NCBI RefSeq assembly: GCF_019343105.1
Contig: NZ_CP073765.1
Coordinates: forward strand, 124,001-188,000
Length of the DNA stretch: 64,000 nt
Source of the DNA: Methylovirgula sp. HY1
GTDB lineage: Bacteria; Pseudomonadota; Alphaproteobacteria; Rhizobiales; Beijerinckiaceae
Reading direction: 5' to 3'
A program made the position numbers and the translations under genes. Below the pieces are notes generated by a model. The model was not told where the DNA came from. It searched no databases and worked only from the letters and a program-made list of their open reading frames with translations. Within the stretch, counting starts at the first letter, position 1. Each line of letters starts with the position of its first letter. Below are positions 27,601-35,311 of the stretch, in pieces.

Positions 27601-27776
27601 TGCGGCGGCTGCCCCGGAAATTCCGTGTAGACGATGACTTGGACATCGGAGAGATCGGGAATCGCGTCGAGCGGCAGTGTACGAAGCGCATAGAGACCCG
27701 CGCCGACAGCGAAAGCCGTCCCCACGAAGACGAGAATGAGATTGCGGGCGGACCAGCCGATAAGGCGTGCGATCAT
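24645..27776 (-). CDS. cusA: RND heavy-metal efflux pump, CusA/CzcA family
   Basis: 1,043 aa with the RND layout: one membrane helix, a large periplasmic loop, a bundle of membrane helices, a second loop, and a final bundle. The proton-relay motif GGIAIAVGAMIDAAIVMIE in helix 4 and the EFPGQPPQVVEDQVTYPL N-terminal signature are typical of heavy-metal RND pumps and nearer to the monovalent-copper/silver branch than to Czc. It expels metal from the periplasm through a CusB/CusC channel. The start overlaps the cusB stop by 4 bases. No outer-membrane cusC gene follows. Confidence 0.92.
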   Translation of the reverse strand: MIARLIGWSARNLILVFVGTAFAVGAGLYALRTLPLDAIPDLSDVQVIVYTEFPGQPPQVVEDQVTYPLTTAMLTVPRSKVVRGQSSFGVSFVYVIFEDGTDPYWARSRVLEYLNTASARLPAGVTPTLGPDATGVGWVYEYAVVAKEMTLAELRSLQDWVIRFALSKAKGVAEVASVGGFVKQYSVVVDPLRLRAQGVSLERVRQAVKASNEDVGGRTVELSEFQFMVLGRGYLKSVADIESIVLKTDQGVPLRLKDVARVEIVPDERQGIAELNGDGEVAAGIVLQRFGSNALTVIDNVKSRLAEIATSLPKAVKIIPVYDRSGLILRAIETLKHTLIEESLIVALVCIIFLLHLRSALVAILMLPVGILMALAAMKAIGLGANIMSLGGIAIAVGAMIDAAIVMIESAHKHLERAPKGKPRLEILTEAASEVGPALFFSLLVITVSFVPIFTLESEEGRLFGPLAYTKTFSMAAAALLSVTLVPALMMIFVRGRIIPEHKNPINRFLIAIYRPVIRRILKAKVLTILLALLVLAVTIWPARQLGSEFMPNLDEGTLMFMPTTLPGISVTEATNLLQMQDRIIKSFPEVASMFGKAGRALTATDPAPMEMFETIINLKPKSEWPPGVTIESLKAEMNRALQVPGVSNAWTMPIRARIDMLATGIRTPLGVKVFGTDLAQMEQSAREIEKVLRTVPGTSSAFAERVLGGYYLDIVPDRDALGRYGLTVGDVQDVIATVLGGKVVTTMVEGRERYGVTLLYPRAFRSDPQSIARDVEVPMPGGGTVPLGAVAKIKLTRGPGSIRTENGRLAVYIFVDITGRDLGGYVAAAQQAVAKNVKLPPGTYVTWSGQFEYMERAAARLRIVVPVTLLLIFLLLYLNFRALTETAIVMLSLPFALVGGIWLMWWLGFNMSVAVVVGFIALAGVAAETGVIMLIFLEQALAEMKAKSAEEGRPFTRADLHEAIMRGAVDRVRPKMMTVVAIMAGLLPILWSQGTGSEVMRRIAVPMIGGMVSSALLTLVVIPAVYGLVKGWRLPKAEARGL

Positions 27777-29170
27777 CGCTTCGCCTCCGACGTGGCCATG
27801 CTTTGCAGCGCCGCCTTCAAATTGCTTTCGGCATCAATGAGGAAATTCGCGGCGATTACGACTCGATCGCCCTCGATCACGCCGCTGCGGATCTCGGTGA
27901 ATCCCTCGCCACGCATACCGACCTTCACTTTGCGGGGCTCGAACCTTCCTCCGCCGCGATCGAGGATGACGATCTGCCGTGTCCCCGTGTCCATGATGGC
28001 GCTGTTTGGCACGGCGACGACTTTAGCCGCGGGTCCGGTGTTGATCTCGACGTCGGCATACATGTCGGGCCGGAACAGGCCGTCGGGATTGGGCAACTCG
28101 ATGCGGACGGGGGTGGTACGCGTCGCGGTCTTGACCTGCGGATAAATGAGGGCGACCCGGCCAGCGAATGTATGACCAGGCAAGCCACGCACGCGCACTG
28201 TCGCAGACTCGCCGACCTTGACATTACCGAGATCGTACTCGGGTACGTCGGCGAGGACCCATAGGACGGAGACATCCGCGATACGGAACAGCACTTGGCC
28301 CGCCGCCGCCTTCATGCCGTCGATCGCGTTACGCTCCAGCACCACGCCATCGCGCGGCGACGACCAAGTGATGGTGAGTGGGATCTTGCGCGTGCGCTCG
28401 ATCTCGGCAATGACCTCTGGCGCCACATTGAGGTTCTCCATCCGACGACGCGATCCCTCAAAACCGGGAGACGCCACAAGCTGAGCGCCCGCCGCAACGA
28501 TCTCCGGCGAATAGAGGTGCACAAGCGGCTCACCCTTGGTGACCCGATCTCCCGTCGTGACATTCTCGACTTTGTCGATGAAAGCATCGGAGCGCGTGGC
28601 GACCACCGCGACGCGACGTTCGTCGAGCGTGATGGTTCCCGGCACGCGTATGGGTACAACGATAGCTCGGCGCTCGACCGGCTCGGACCGGACGCCTGTG
28701 GTCTGCAGCCGGCCCGGCGCCACTTTGATGATGGGACTGCCGTCATCGTCGCCCGCATAGACGGGGATGTAGTCCATCCCCATCGAGTCCTTCTTCGGCA
28801 CCGGCGAGGTGTCCGGCAGCCCCATTGCATTCCGGTAATAGAGGATGCGCCGCGGCCTAGTCTTCTCGGAATTTCCGGAAATAGGCGGCGGCTTGTCCTC
28901 GAAGCTGACGTCTTCGCTGGCACGGACGGCATGGAACGCGCGGCCGTCCTTCATTCGGCGCGGTGTTGCCGAATAGATCGGCGCGCCGTCCGGATCGCGA
29001 TAATAGATGATCGGTCCTGAGACTGCCGGTTTCGCCGTCGCAACGATCGGCGCGGCGCCGAGGCGCACACCGACACCGGGCATCTCGCTCTGCAGCCCGA
29101 GCCTATAGCCTGCGACCCCCGCCGCCAGAATGGCGGCGAGGGCAAGGCCTGTGAAAACGACCCGTTTCAT
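27773..29170 (-). CDS. cusB: RND efflux periplasmic adaptor, CusB-like
   Basis: 465 aa. An N-terminal membrane anchor or signal (VVFTGLALAAILAAGVAGY) is followed by a heavy-metal-binding motif ILYYRNAMGLPDTSPVPKKD with SMGMDYIPVY, and before it a degenerate copy starting IIYYRDPDG. The middle holds the lipoyl-like and barrel domains of membrane fusion proteins. It links CusA to the outer membrane and can pass Cu/Ag to the pump. It overlaps both neighbours by 4 bases. Confidence 0.9.
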   Translation of the reverse strand: MKRVVFTGLALAAILAAGVAGYRLGLQSEMPGVGVRLGAAPIVATAKPAVSGPIIYYRDPDGAPIYSATPRRMKDGRAFHAVRASEDVSFEDKPPPISGNSEKTRPRRILYYRNAMGLPDTSPVPKKDSMGMDYIPVYAGDDDGSPIIKVAPGRLQTTGVRSEPVERRAIVVPIRVPGTITLDERRVAVVATRSDAFIDKVENVTTGDRVTKGEPLVHLYSPEIVAAGAQLVASPGFEGSRRRMENLNVAPEVIAEIERTRKIPLTITWSSPRDGVVLERNAIDGMKAAAGQVLFRIADVSVLWVLADVPEYDLGNVKVGESATVRVRGLPGHTFAGRVALIYPQVKTATRTTPVRIELPNPDGLFRPDMYADVEINTGPAAKVVAVPNSAIMDTGTRQIVILDRGGGRFEPRKVKVGMRGEGFTEIRSGVIEGDRVVIAANFLIDAESNLKAALQSMATSEAKR

Positions 29171-29574
29171 GGCACGACCTCGAGAACGAGCTTGTTCTCG
29201 AGCGTGCCGGTCTCGCCCTGAATTTTAGCAGCGAGCGACAATTGCCAAGCGCCTGACGTCATCAGATCGGTCTTGAAACGATAGATGCCTGGCTTGGTTG
29301 ACGGCAGCGTTTCGATCGGCGCCGTCATGGTCGGCATTCCGTCGGGTGCCATGTCGATGCGCTTCGCGAAAATGACCGCATCCAGAACCGGCTTGCCGGA
29401 TCGCTTATTGATCAACCGCACGGAAAGGATCGTACCGTCGCCCATTTTGATTTGGGGCTGAACGAGCTGAAATTCATAGTCTTTGATGCCAGCAAGCGCG
29501 GGAGACAAAGCCGCGAGAGAAAGCGCAGCCGCGAGCGCGGCCGCAGCGGCGCATTCCGAGATGAGATTTTTCAT
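29167..29574 (-). CDS. Exported YtkA/FixH-like protein
   Basis: 135 aa from the ATG at 29574, which begins a signal peptide ending near PALAG. The mature part is a small beta-sandwich with VRLINKRSGKPVLDAVIFAKRIDM and a TAPIETLPSTKPGIYRF stretch, as in YtkA-like domains found with metal efflux genes. It probably acts in the periplasm with CusAB. The stop overlaps the cusB start. Confidence 0.72.
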   Translation of the reverse strand: MKNLISECAAAAALAAALSLAALSPALAGIKDYEFQLVQPQIKMGDGTILSVRLINKRSGKPVLDAVIFAKRIDMAPDGMPTMTAPIETLPSTKPGIYRFKTDLMTSGAWQLSLAAKIQGETGTLENKLVLEVVP

Positions 29575-29707
29575 GATTTCCGAGAATTCCAGGTTCACCA
29601 GAGTGCCGCGCATGCGGCAGAGCACGGCTGTGGGCCATGCACTCTCGACCGCCCGAGCTAGGCTGCGTCGGGGCGATCGAAGCCGACGCCGAGGCGCCGA
29701 AGGTGTC

Positions 29708-30055
29708 CTAGGATCTTGGAGGCCGAACGGGCGGTATCGACGCGCACGATGGCGGGAGCGCCTCGCTCATAGATGCGAGCACCTCGCCATTGGCCAATGC
29801 GCAATGGATCAAAACGGCGAGCGGCGGCACATCCGCAAAACAGTTCCCCATGCAGAGCGCCCTTAATGGGCAGTCTTTGTGACAGTCCGGCACGGCAGGC
29901 TGCTTATGGGGACAGCATGGCATGCCGTCAGTCATCGCGGATATTTTCGCAGCAGCCATCGCGGACCCGCTCGTCGAAGCGATGACCGGCCCGAAAATAA
30001 GCCCCACGATCGTAAGGACCGAGAGTATGCTGCGAAGCCACAACAGAGCCTTCAT
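29708..30055 (-). CDS. Exported Cys/His-rich protein of the cus operon
   Basis: 115 aa. An N-terminal hydrophobic segment suggests a signal peptide cut near SAMAAA. The mature region has CCPHKQPAVPDCHKDCPLRALCMGNC, where Cys, His and Met alternate like a copper-binding site; quoted parts span residues about 47-72. It resembles small copper-linked proteins (DUF2946-like) but I am not certain of the family. It is the first gene of the cus group on this strand. Confidence 0.68.
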   Translation of the reverse strand: MKALLWLRSILSVLTIVGLIFGPVIASTSGSAMAAAKISAMTDGMPCCPHKQPAVPDCHKDCPLRALCMGNCFADVPPLAVLIHCALANGEVLASMSEALPPSCASIPPVRPPRS

Positions 30056-30433
30056 GATGACTTTATACTACTAAATCGGAAGGCAGGAAAGATGCTGCGT
30101 GTCGCATGGGCCCGCTGATCGACGATGTGCCCAGCCGAGCGCTCGATCGCCGGCAGCACCTCCGACAGCGCAGGGATATAGCCGCCAGGGAAGATGTATT
30201 TTGCCATCCATGGGTTGGTGATCCCGGGACGGTCGGAGCGTCCAATCGAATGCAAAAGGAAGACACCATCCTCGGCAAGAAGGTTCGCACATTTACCGAA
30301 ATAGGCGTCATAGAAGCCGACGCCCACATGCTCGAACATTCCGACGGAAACGATGCGATCAAAAGAGCCTGTCACGTCCCGATGGTCTTGAAAATTAAAC
30401 TCGACGCGCTAGCGCATCCCTTGAGTCTTGCGG
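30052..30433 (-). pseudogene. Cyclopropane-fatty-acyl-phospholipid synthase fragment
   Basis: Minus-strand reading gives RVEFNFQDHRDVTGSFDR then IVSVGMFEHVGVGFYDAYF, LLHSIGRSD and WMAKYIFPGGYIPALSEV, the middle of a Cfa-type methyltransferase. An in-frame TAG lies just before RVEFN, the N-terminal half is missing, and the end runs into unrelated sequence over the start of the next gene. It is not functional. Confidence 0.8.
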
Positions 30434-30596
30434 CAGGATTGCACCATTAAAACCTGGGATCAAACACCTAGAGCCGAGGGGCAAGGTCCATAATGAAATG
30501 AGATCCGCGTTTTGGGGCCAGTCGGGAGTGAAATCGGCATGGTCTGCTATCGCGGACCAAACATTTGAATCATAGCAAACTTGTTTAGTCTGAACC

Positions 30597-31607
30597 CTAT
30601 GCAGCAACATGGACTACATTTTGTGGCTTGCCGTTCGCGAAGGCCTCGATGATCGTCATCGAAGACTCAAGAATACGGTGCATGGCCTCGATTGTATTGT
30701 ATGCGTTATGCGGCGTCACCAACACGTTCGGGTGATTTAGGAGGACGTGATCGGCGACCAATGCACGGAAATCGACAGCGTCTTTGTGATCCGACCGGAA
30801 AATTTGCGCTTCGTCGCCAATCATGGGTTCTTGCGGCAACACGTCCAACCCGGCGGCCGAAACCCGCCCGGTCGCAAGCGCCCGCACCAGTGCTTCGGTA
30901 TCGACGATGGTCCCCCGCGCCGTATTAATGAGAACTGCACCCGGCTTCATTAGGAGGAACTCGCGATCCGACAAAAGATGATGCGACGCGGCGGTCTCCG
31001 GCAGGTGCAGCGTTACGAAATCCGCGGATGCCAAAAGCTCATCTAGTCCGAGATAGCGAAAGCCGATGGATCGTGCCGCTTCGATGTTGGGCCGAACGTC
31101 ATGAGCGACGATAATCATCCCGAAGCCTTTTGCGATCTCAATGGCACGAAGACCAATTCTGCCCGTGCCGATCACCCCGAGCGTCTTGCCGCGCAGCTCG
31201 ACGCCTCTAAGACTTTCATGATCGAACTTGCCCTCTCGGCTGTGTTCAACGGCGGCGACGATGCGGCGATTGATGGCTAGCAGTAGTGCGAACGTGTGTT
31301 CCGCGACTGTATAGTCGCCATAGTCCGGGATGTTGCAAACGGTGACGTTGTGGTCGTGACAATATTTTAGATCAATATGGTCAAATCCGACCGACCGAGT
31401 CACGATTAGTTTCAGCGAGGGAAAAAGCTCCAGCACGCGATCGTTCAGAGTCGAAGCGATAAACGTGGAAATCACTTGGCTATCTGCGTAGGCTGCCGCA
31501 GTGTTCTCATTAAGCGCGTTCACGCTGCAGCGCAGATCATGATTGCTCAAACGTTGTCGGAGGGCTGCTTCTTCCCAGTTTTCCGTTTCGAAAATTGTCA
31601 CCTTCAT
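30597..31607 (-). CDS. D-2-hydroxyacid dehydrogenase (NAD-dependent)
   Basis: 336 aa. NAD-binding motif GVIGTGRIGLRAIEIAKGFG, then the Arg motif INTARGTIVDTEALV, Glu in the QEPMIGDE region, and His in TPHNAYNT, the catalytic Arg-Glu-His set of the family. It is closest in pattern to D-lactate dehydrogenase type enzymes; the substrate cannot be read from sequence. It is monocistronic or the last gene of the minus-strand cluster, 54 bases after the AhpD-like gene. Confidence 0.85.
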   Translation of the reverse strand: MKVTIFETENWEEAALRQRLSNHDLRCSVNALNENTAAAYADSQVISTFIASTLNDRVLELFPSLKLIVTRSVGFDHIDLKYCHDHNVTVCNIPDYGDYTVAEHTFALLLAINRRIVAAVEHSREGKFDHESLRGVELRGKTLGVIGTGRIGLRAIEIAKGFGMIIVAHDVRPNIEAARSIGFRYLGLDELLASADFVTLHLPETAASHHLLSDREFLLMKPGAVLINTARGTIVDTEALVRALATGRVSAAGLDVLPQEPMIGDEAQIFRSDHKDAVDFRALVADHVLLNHPNVLVTPHNAYNTIEAMHRILESSMTIIEAFANGKPQNVVHVAA

Positions 31608-31661
31608 AATTTATCACCTTGATCGTCTGCCTTTTAACGACAAGACCTTGCTTAGATGTTG

Positions 31662-32018
31662 TTACGGGGAACTATTCTTGTTCTCAAATTGTTGAAGCGC
31701 TTCAAAAGCCTCGCAGGCATACATGGCGGCCGGACCGCCTCCCATCATCATCGCGACGCCGAGTGTCTCGATCACTTCGGCATGGCTCGCGCCCGCCTTC
31801 AGCGCATCATGTACATGATAGGCGATGCAATCGTCGCAGCGGATCGCGACCGCGATGCCGAGCGCCATGAGTTCCTTGAACTTTGTCGCCAATGTGCCGG
31901 CAGCCATCGCTTCCTTGTGCAGATGTGCGAAACCGGAGACAGCGCCGCTCGCCTCCTTGCTCAATTTGCCCAAAAGCACCTGCAGATCATGGTACTTTTC
32001 CGGAAAATTCGTGCTCAT
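31662..32018 (-). CDS. AhpD/carboxymuconolactone decarboxylase-like protein
   Basis: 118 aa. The CDDCIAYHVHDALKAGA stretch carries the CxxC with nearby His of AhpD-like disulfide reductases. In mycobacteria AhpD is re-reduced by the lipoyl domain of an E2. The ATG overlaps the E2 stop (ATGA), so this protein probably takes electrons from the dehydrogenase complex or protects it; that is inference. A sporulation or alkylhydroperoxidase role is equally open. Confidence 0.8.
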   Translation of the reverse strand: MSTNFPEKYHDLQVLLGKLSKEASGAVSGFAHLHKEAMAAGTLATKFKELMALGIAVAIRCDDCIAYHVHDALKAGASHAEVIETLGVAMMMGGGPAAMYACEAFEALQQFENKNSSP

Positions 32019-33160
32019 TGCTTCTTGCCTTCTTCCAAAAGTTCTTCCGGCCGCGAGAGTATGTCGGCCAAGGTCTGGAGGAACCGCGCGGCATCGCCAC
32101 CAAAAATGACGCGATGATCGCAGTTCAAGGTACAGAAGGCCCCCTCTACCCTGTTTGTCGCGACTGACAGGATCGCGGACGCGCCCGCCGGAATGAGTGA
32201 ATCGAAGGCATAAACGACAGGAAAGACACCAAGATCTGAGACGTAGAAAGTGGCGCCGCGATAATCGCTTGGCGCCAGCCGGCGCGATTTCACCTTGTCG
32301 CGTAAGGCCTGCCAATCCGCGCCGAGTTCGGTCAATGACCGCATGCCCACATCGCGAAGGACGGGCGTGATCAGTCCGTCGGGACTGTCGACCGCGATGC
32401 CGATATCGATCCGGTCCCGCTGCGCGAGGCCCGTTTCGGTATAGGCGGCATTGAACAACGGGTGCGCCGCAATGCTGCGCGCGCACGCTCGCGCGAAGAG
32501 AAGCGTGAGTGATAGGTGCTTTTCTTTGGCGAGCATCACCAAGCCGCCGAGCGACAGCAATGCTGTGACCCGGAAGGTCGGCGTCGCCGCGCTTGCGATC
32601 ATCGTGCGCGCGACCGCTTCGCGCAGGCTCGAGGCGCGGGTGATGTTATAAGGTGGCCCGTCCGTCAAGAATGCTGGTCCTGGCGTGGTCGACGCGGGTT
32701 CGGCGCCGCGCAGGAGGCCATCGTCTGTGACGGCGGAATCATTCGCAGGCGCAGCGTGCTGATGCGCATGCCACCCGCCGCCGGACGTACGATTGGCTTC
32801 CGCAGCGGCCAATATGGGCGACAGCGGCTTGGCCGGAAGTATCGCCGCCGTCTCGGTAGCAGATGCTTTGGCTGGGGGCTTGGTCGGAACAGACGCGGGT
32901 GGCGGCGCTTCGGCCTCCGTCGCGGTGTCGGCGATATAGCCGATCGTGTCGCCCACGGGGAGTTCCTGATCAACCGCGGCCAGCGGGCCGGCGAGAAAAC
33001 CATCATGGAAGGCTTCGACCTCCATGATTGCTTTATCCGTTTCGACTTCGGCGACTGCCTCGCCGGTCTTGACCTTATCACCCGGCTTCTTGAGCCATTT
33101 GGCCAATCGGCCGTTGTTCATTGTATCCGACAGGGCCGGCATGGTGATCGCCTGCTTCAT
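32015..33160 (-). CDS. 2-oxoacid dehydrogenase E2 component
   Basis: 381 aa. One N-terminal lipoyl domain (VETDKAIMEVEA, Lys carries lipoate), a Pro/Ala-rich linker, and a C-terminal acyltransferase core with the final DHRVIFGGDAARFL active-site motif. A clear peripheral-subunit-binding domain is hard to see in the linker. It transfers acyl groups from E1 to CoA. It lies 16 bases after E1beta. Confidence 0.88.
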   Translation of the reverse strand: MKQAITMPALSDTMNNGRLAKWLKKPGDKVKTGEAVAEVETDKAIMEVEAFHDGFLAGPLAAVDQELPVGDTIGYIADTATEAEAPPPASVPTKPPAKASATETAAILPAKPLSPILAAAEANRTSGGGWHAHQHAAPANDSAVTDDGLLRGAEPASTTPGPAFLTDGPPYNITRASSLREAVARTMIASAATPTFRVTALLSLGGLVMLAKEKHLSLTLLFARACARSIAAHPLFNAAYTETGLAQRDRIDIGIAVDSPDGLITPVLRDVGMRSLTELGADWQALRDKVKSRRLAPSDYRGATFYVSDLGVFPVVYAFDSLIPAGASAILSVATNRVEGAFCTLNCDHRVIFGGDAARFLQTLADILSRPEELLEEGKKQ

Positions 33161-33176
33161 GGCGAATTGCCTTTCC

Positions 33177-34178
33177 TTACTCGGCCGCTTGGGTCTTCTG
33201 CGGTTCGCACAAGATGCGCGCCGCTTCGACAATGTCCGGGACGCGCGGGATGGTCGCTGCCTCGAGCGCGCCATTGAAGGGTGTCGGCATATCGAGCCCG
33301 GCGACGCGTTGTGGGGGCGCATTGAGCGAGAAGAAGCAGCGCTCGGCGAGCGTCGCCGCGACTTCGGCGCCGGCGCCGGCGAAGCGGCAGTCCTCTTCGA
33401 CGACGAGCAAGCGATGCGTCTTATTGACGGAAGCGGTGCAAGTGTCCCAATCGATAGGACTCAGGCTGCGCAGATCGATCACTTCCGCCTCGATGCCTTC
33501 CTTGGCCAGCTCTGTGGCCGCCTCCTGCGCCAGCAGCGCCATGCGCGAATAGGCGATGATCGTCACGTCCTTGCCGGGACGGCGCACGATGGCGCGATGC
33601 ATGGGCGGCGGCTCGGCAACGATGTCGACCTGGCCCTTGGTAAAATAGAGAAGCTCATGTTCGAGTAGAATGATCGGCTCGTTGCTGGCGATTGCTTGCC
33701 GCAGCTGCCAGTAGGCATCCTGCGGCGTCGATGGCGCGGCAACGCGCAGGCCCGGAACATTCATGAACATCTGTTCGAGCCGCTGCGCATGCTGGGCGCC
33801 AAGTTGGCGGGCGACGCCGCTCGGAGTCCGCACGACGATCGCCATCGGAAACTGGCCGCCCGACATGAAGGAAATTTTCGCCGCGCCATTGACGATCGAA
33901 TCGAGCGCCAGAAGCGCAAAATTGATCGTCATGATCTCGACGACGGGACGGGTGCCGACCAGCGCGGCACCGACGCCGACGCCGGTGAATCCTCCTTCCG
34001 AAATCGGCGTGTCGCGAACGCGCCACTCGCCATATTTTGCGTAGAGACCTTCGGTGACCCGATAGCTGCCGCCATAGAGACCGACATCTTCGCCGAGGGT
34101 GAAGACCGATTCGTCCTCGCTCATTTCGATGTCCATGGCGCGGTTGAGAGCCTGCCAATAGAGCATTTCTTCTGCCAT
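33177..34178 (-). CDS. 2-oxoacid dehydrogenase E1 beta subunit
   Basis: 333 aa. A transketolase-like pyrimidine-binding domain (SEDESVFTLGEDVGLYGGSY region, EGGFTGVGVGAAL) is followed by a C-terminal transketolase domain. With E1alpha it performs the thiamine-dependent decarboxylation. GGAGG lies 7 bases before the ATG at 34178. Pyruvate or acetoin are the likely substrates. Confidence 0.9.
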   Translation of the reverse strand: MAEEMLYWQALNRAMDIEMSEDESVFTLGEDVGLYGGSYRVTEGLYAKYGEWRVRDTPISEGGFTGVGVGAALVGTRPVVEIMTINFALLALDSIVNGAAKISFMSGGQFPMAIVVRTPSGVARQLGAQHAQRLEQMFMNVPGLRVAAPSTPQDAYWQLRQAIASNEPIILLEHELLYFTKGQVDIVAEPPPMHRAIVRRPGKDVTIIAYSRMALLAQEAATELAKEGIEAEVIDLRSLSPIDWDTCTASVNKTHRLLVVEEDCRFAGAGAEVAATLAERCFFSLNAPPQRVAGLDMPTPFNGALEAATIPRVPDIVEAARILCEPQKTQAAE

Positions 34179-34189
34179 GAGTTTCCTCC

Positions 34190-35242
34190 TCAGATCAGGA
34201 CTTCGTGGCCGCGATTGCAATTCAAGGCCTGCCAGGCCGCTTCCATCGTCGGCTGCGGGCTTGCGAGCGCATAAGCGGCCGCGTCATCGACGGCCTTCTG
34301 CACCTGTGCCTTGAGCGCCTCGACTTCTGCCTCGCGGACGTGGCCCGAATCGATCAGATGCTTCGCCAGACGTCCGACACTGTCGGGACCGATCGCAGCG
34401 AGCTCTTCGCGGCTCGGATAGCTGAATTCGAGGTCGCGGATCGCCGCCGAAACCGGGTCATGCGCCTGAAAGGCCTTCAGCTCGACGGCCGGCCGGTAGC
34501 TGCCGGGATCCGCCATCGAGTGGCCGCGATAGCGATAGGTCTCGCATTCGATGAACTGCGGACCGCCGCCGCGCCTGATCCGATCGAGCGTATGGCGCGT
34601 GGTATCATAGACTGAAAGAACATCCATGCCGTCGATGCGCTCGGCCGGGATGTTATAGGCCGCCGCGCGCTTATAAAGATCCGACAATGCCGAATGGCGA
34701 TGCACTTCGGTGCCGATCGCATAGTGATTGTTTTCGCAAACGAACAAGATCGGTAGATGCCACAAGCCCGCCATGTTGAGCGCCTCATGGAAAGCGCCCT
34801 GGTTCATCGCGCCATCGCCGAAGAAGCAAATGACGGCCTCCGGAAGATTTCGCATGGCGATCGCATAAGCGATGCCGACGCCGATCGGGCAGGATTCGCC
34901 GACGATCGCATAGCCCCCCATGAAGCGGCGCTCTCGATCGAACATATGCATCGAGCCGCCCATACCGCCGGACATGCCGTCGGCGCGGCCGAAAAGCTCG
35001 GCCATCACCTTGCCCGGCGGCACGCCACGCACCAGAGCGTGCGCATGTTCGCGATAGGTGCTGACGATGTAATCGGACGGACCTGCGGCGTTGATCACCC
35101 CGGCGGCGACGGCTTCCTCGCCCGGATAGAGATGCAGGAAGCCGACGATATTGCCCTTCGTATATTCTTCCGCCGCGCGCTCCTCGAAGGCGCGGGCGAG
35201 AAGCATATCGTGAAGGAGGCGATGCAAGGTTTCGCGTTCCAT
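34190..35242 (-). CDS. 2-oxoacid dehydrogenase E1 alpha subunit
   Basis: 350 aa from the ATG at 35242, chosen because GAGG precedes it; an ATG 12 bases earlier is possible. Thiamine-diphosphate motif GDGAMNQGAFHEALNMA, and MSGGMGGSMHMF and YRYRGHSMADPG are as in pyruvate and acetoin dehydrogenase E1alpha. No E3 (lipoamide dehydrogenase) lies in the cluster, so a shared E3 must be encoded elsewhere. Confidence 0.9.
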   Translation of the reverse strand: MERETLHRLLHDMLLARAFEERAAEEYTKGNIVGFLHLYPGEEAVAAGVINAAGPSDYIVSTYREHAHALVRGVPPGKVMAELFGRADGMSGGMGGSMHMFDRERRFMGGYAIVGESCPIGVGIAYAIAMRNLPEAVICFFGDGAMNQGAFHEALNMAGLWHLPILFVCENNHYAIGTEVHRHSALSDLYKRAAAYNIPAERIDGMDVLSVYDTTRHTLDRIRRGGGPQFIECETYRYRGHSMADPGSYRPAVELKAFQAHDPVSAAIRDLEFSYPSREELAAIGPDSVGRLAKHLIDSGHVREAEVEALKAQVQKAVDDAAAYALASPQPTMEAAWQALNCNRGHEVLI

Positions 35243-35311
35243 TTTGGACCTCATAATCAGATTAGATAGGCAGGCTGCGCAGGTTCACCGCGCAGCCTTG
35301 CGGAATCTGTC

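Noticed and set aside
27099-29020. Long plus-strand frames opposite cusA and cusB
   Set aside because: They mirror the real genes' third-codon bias and have no start signals or recognisable domains.
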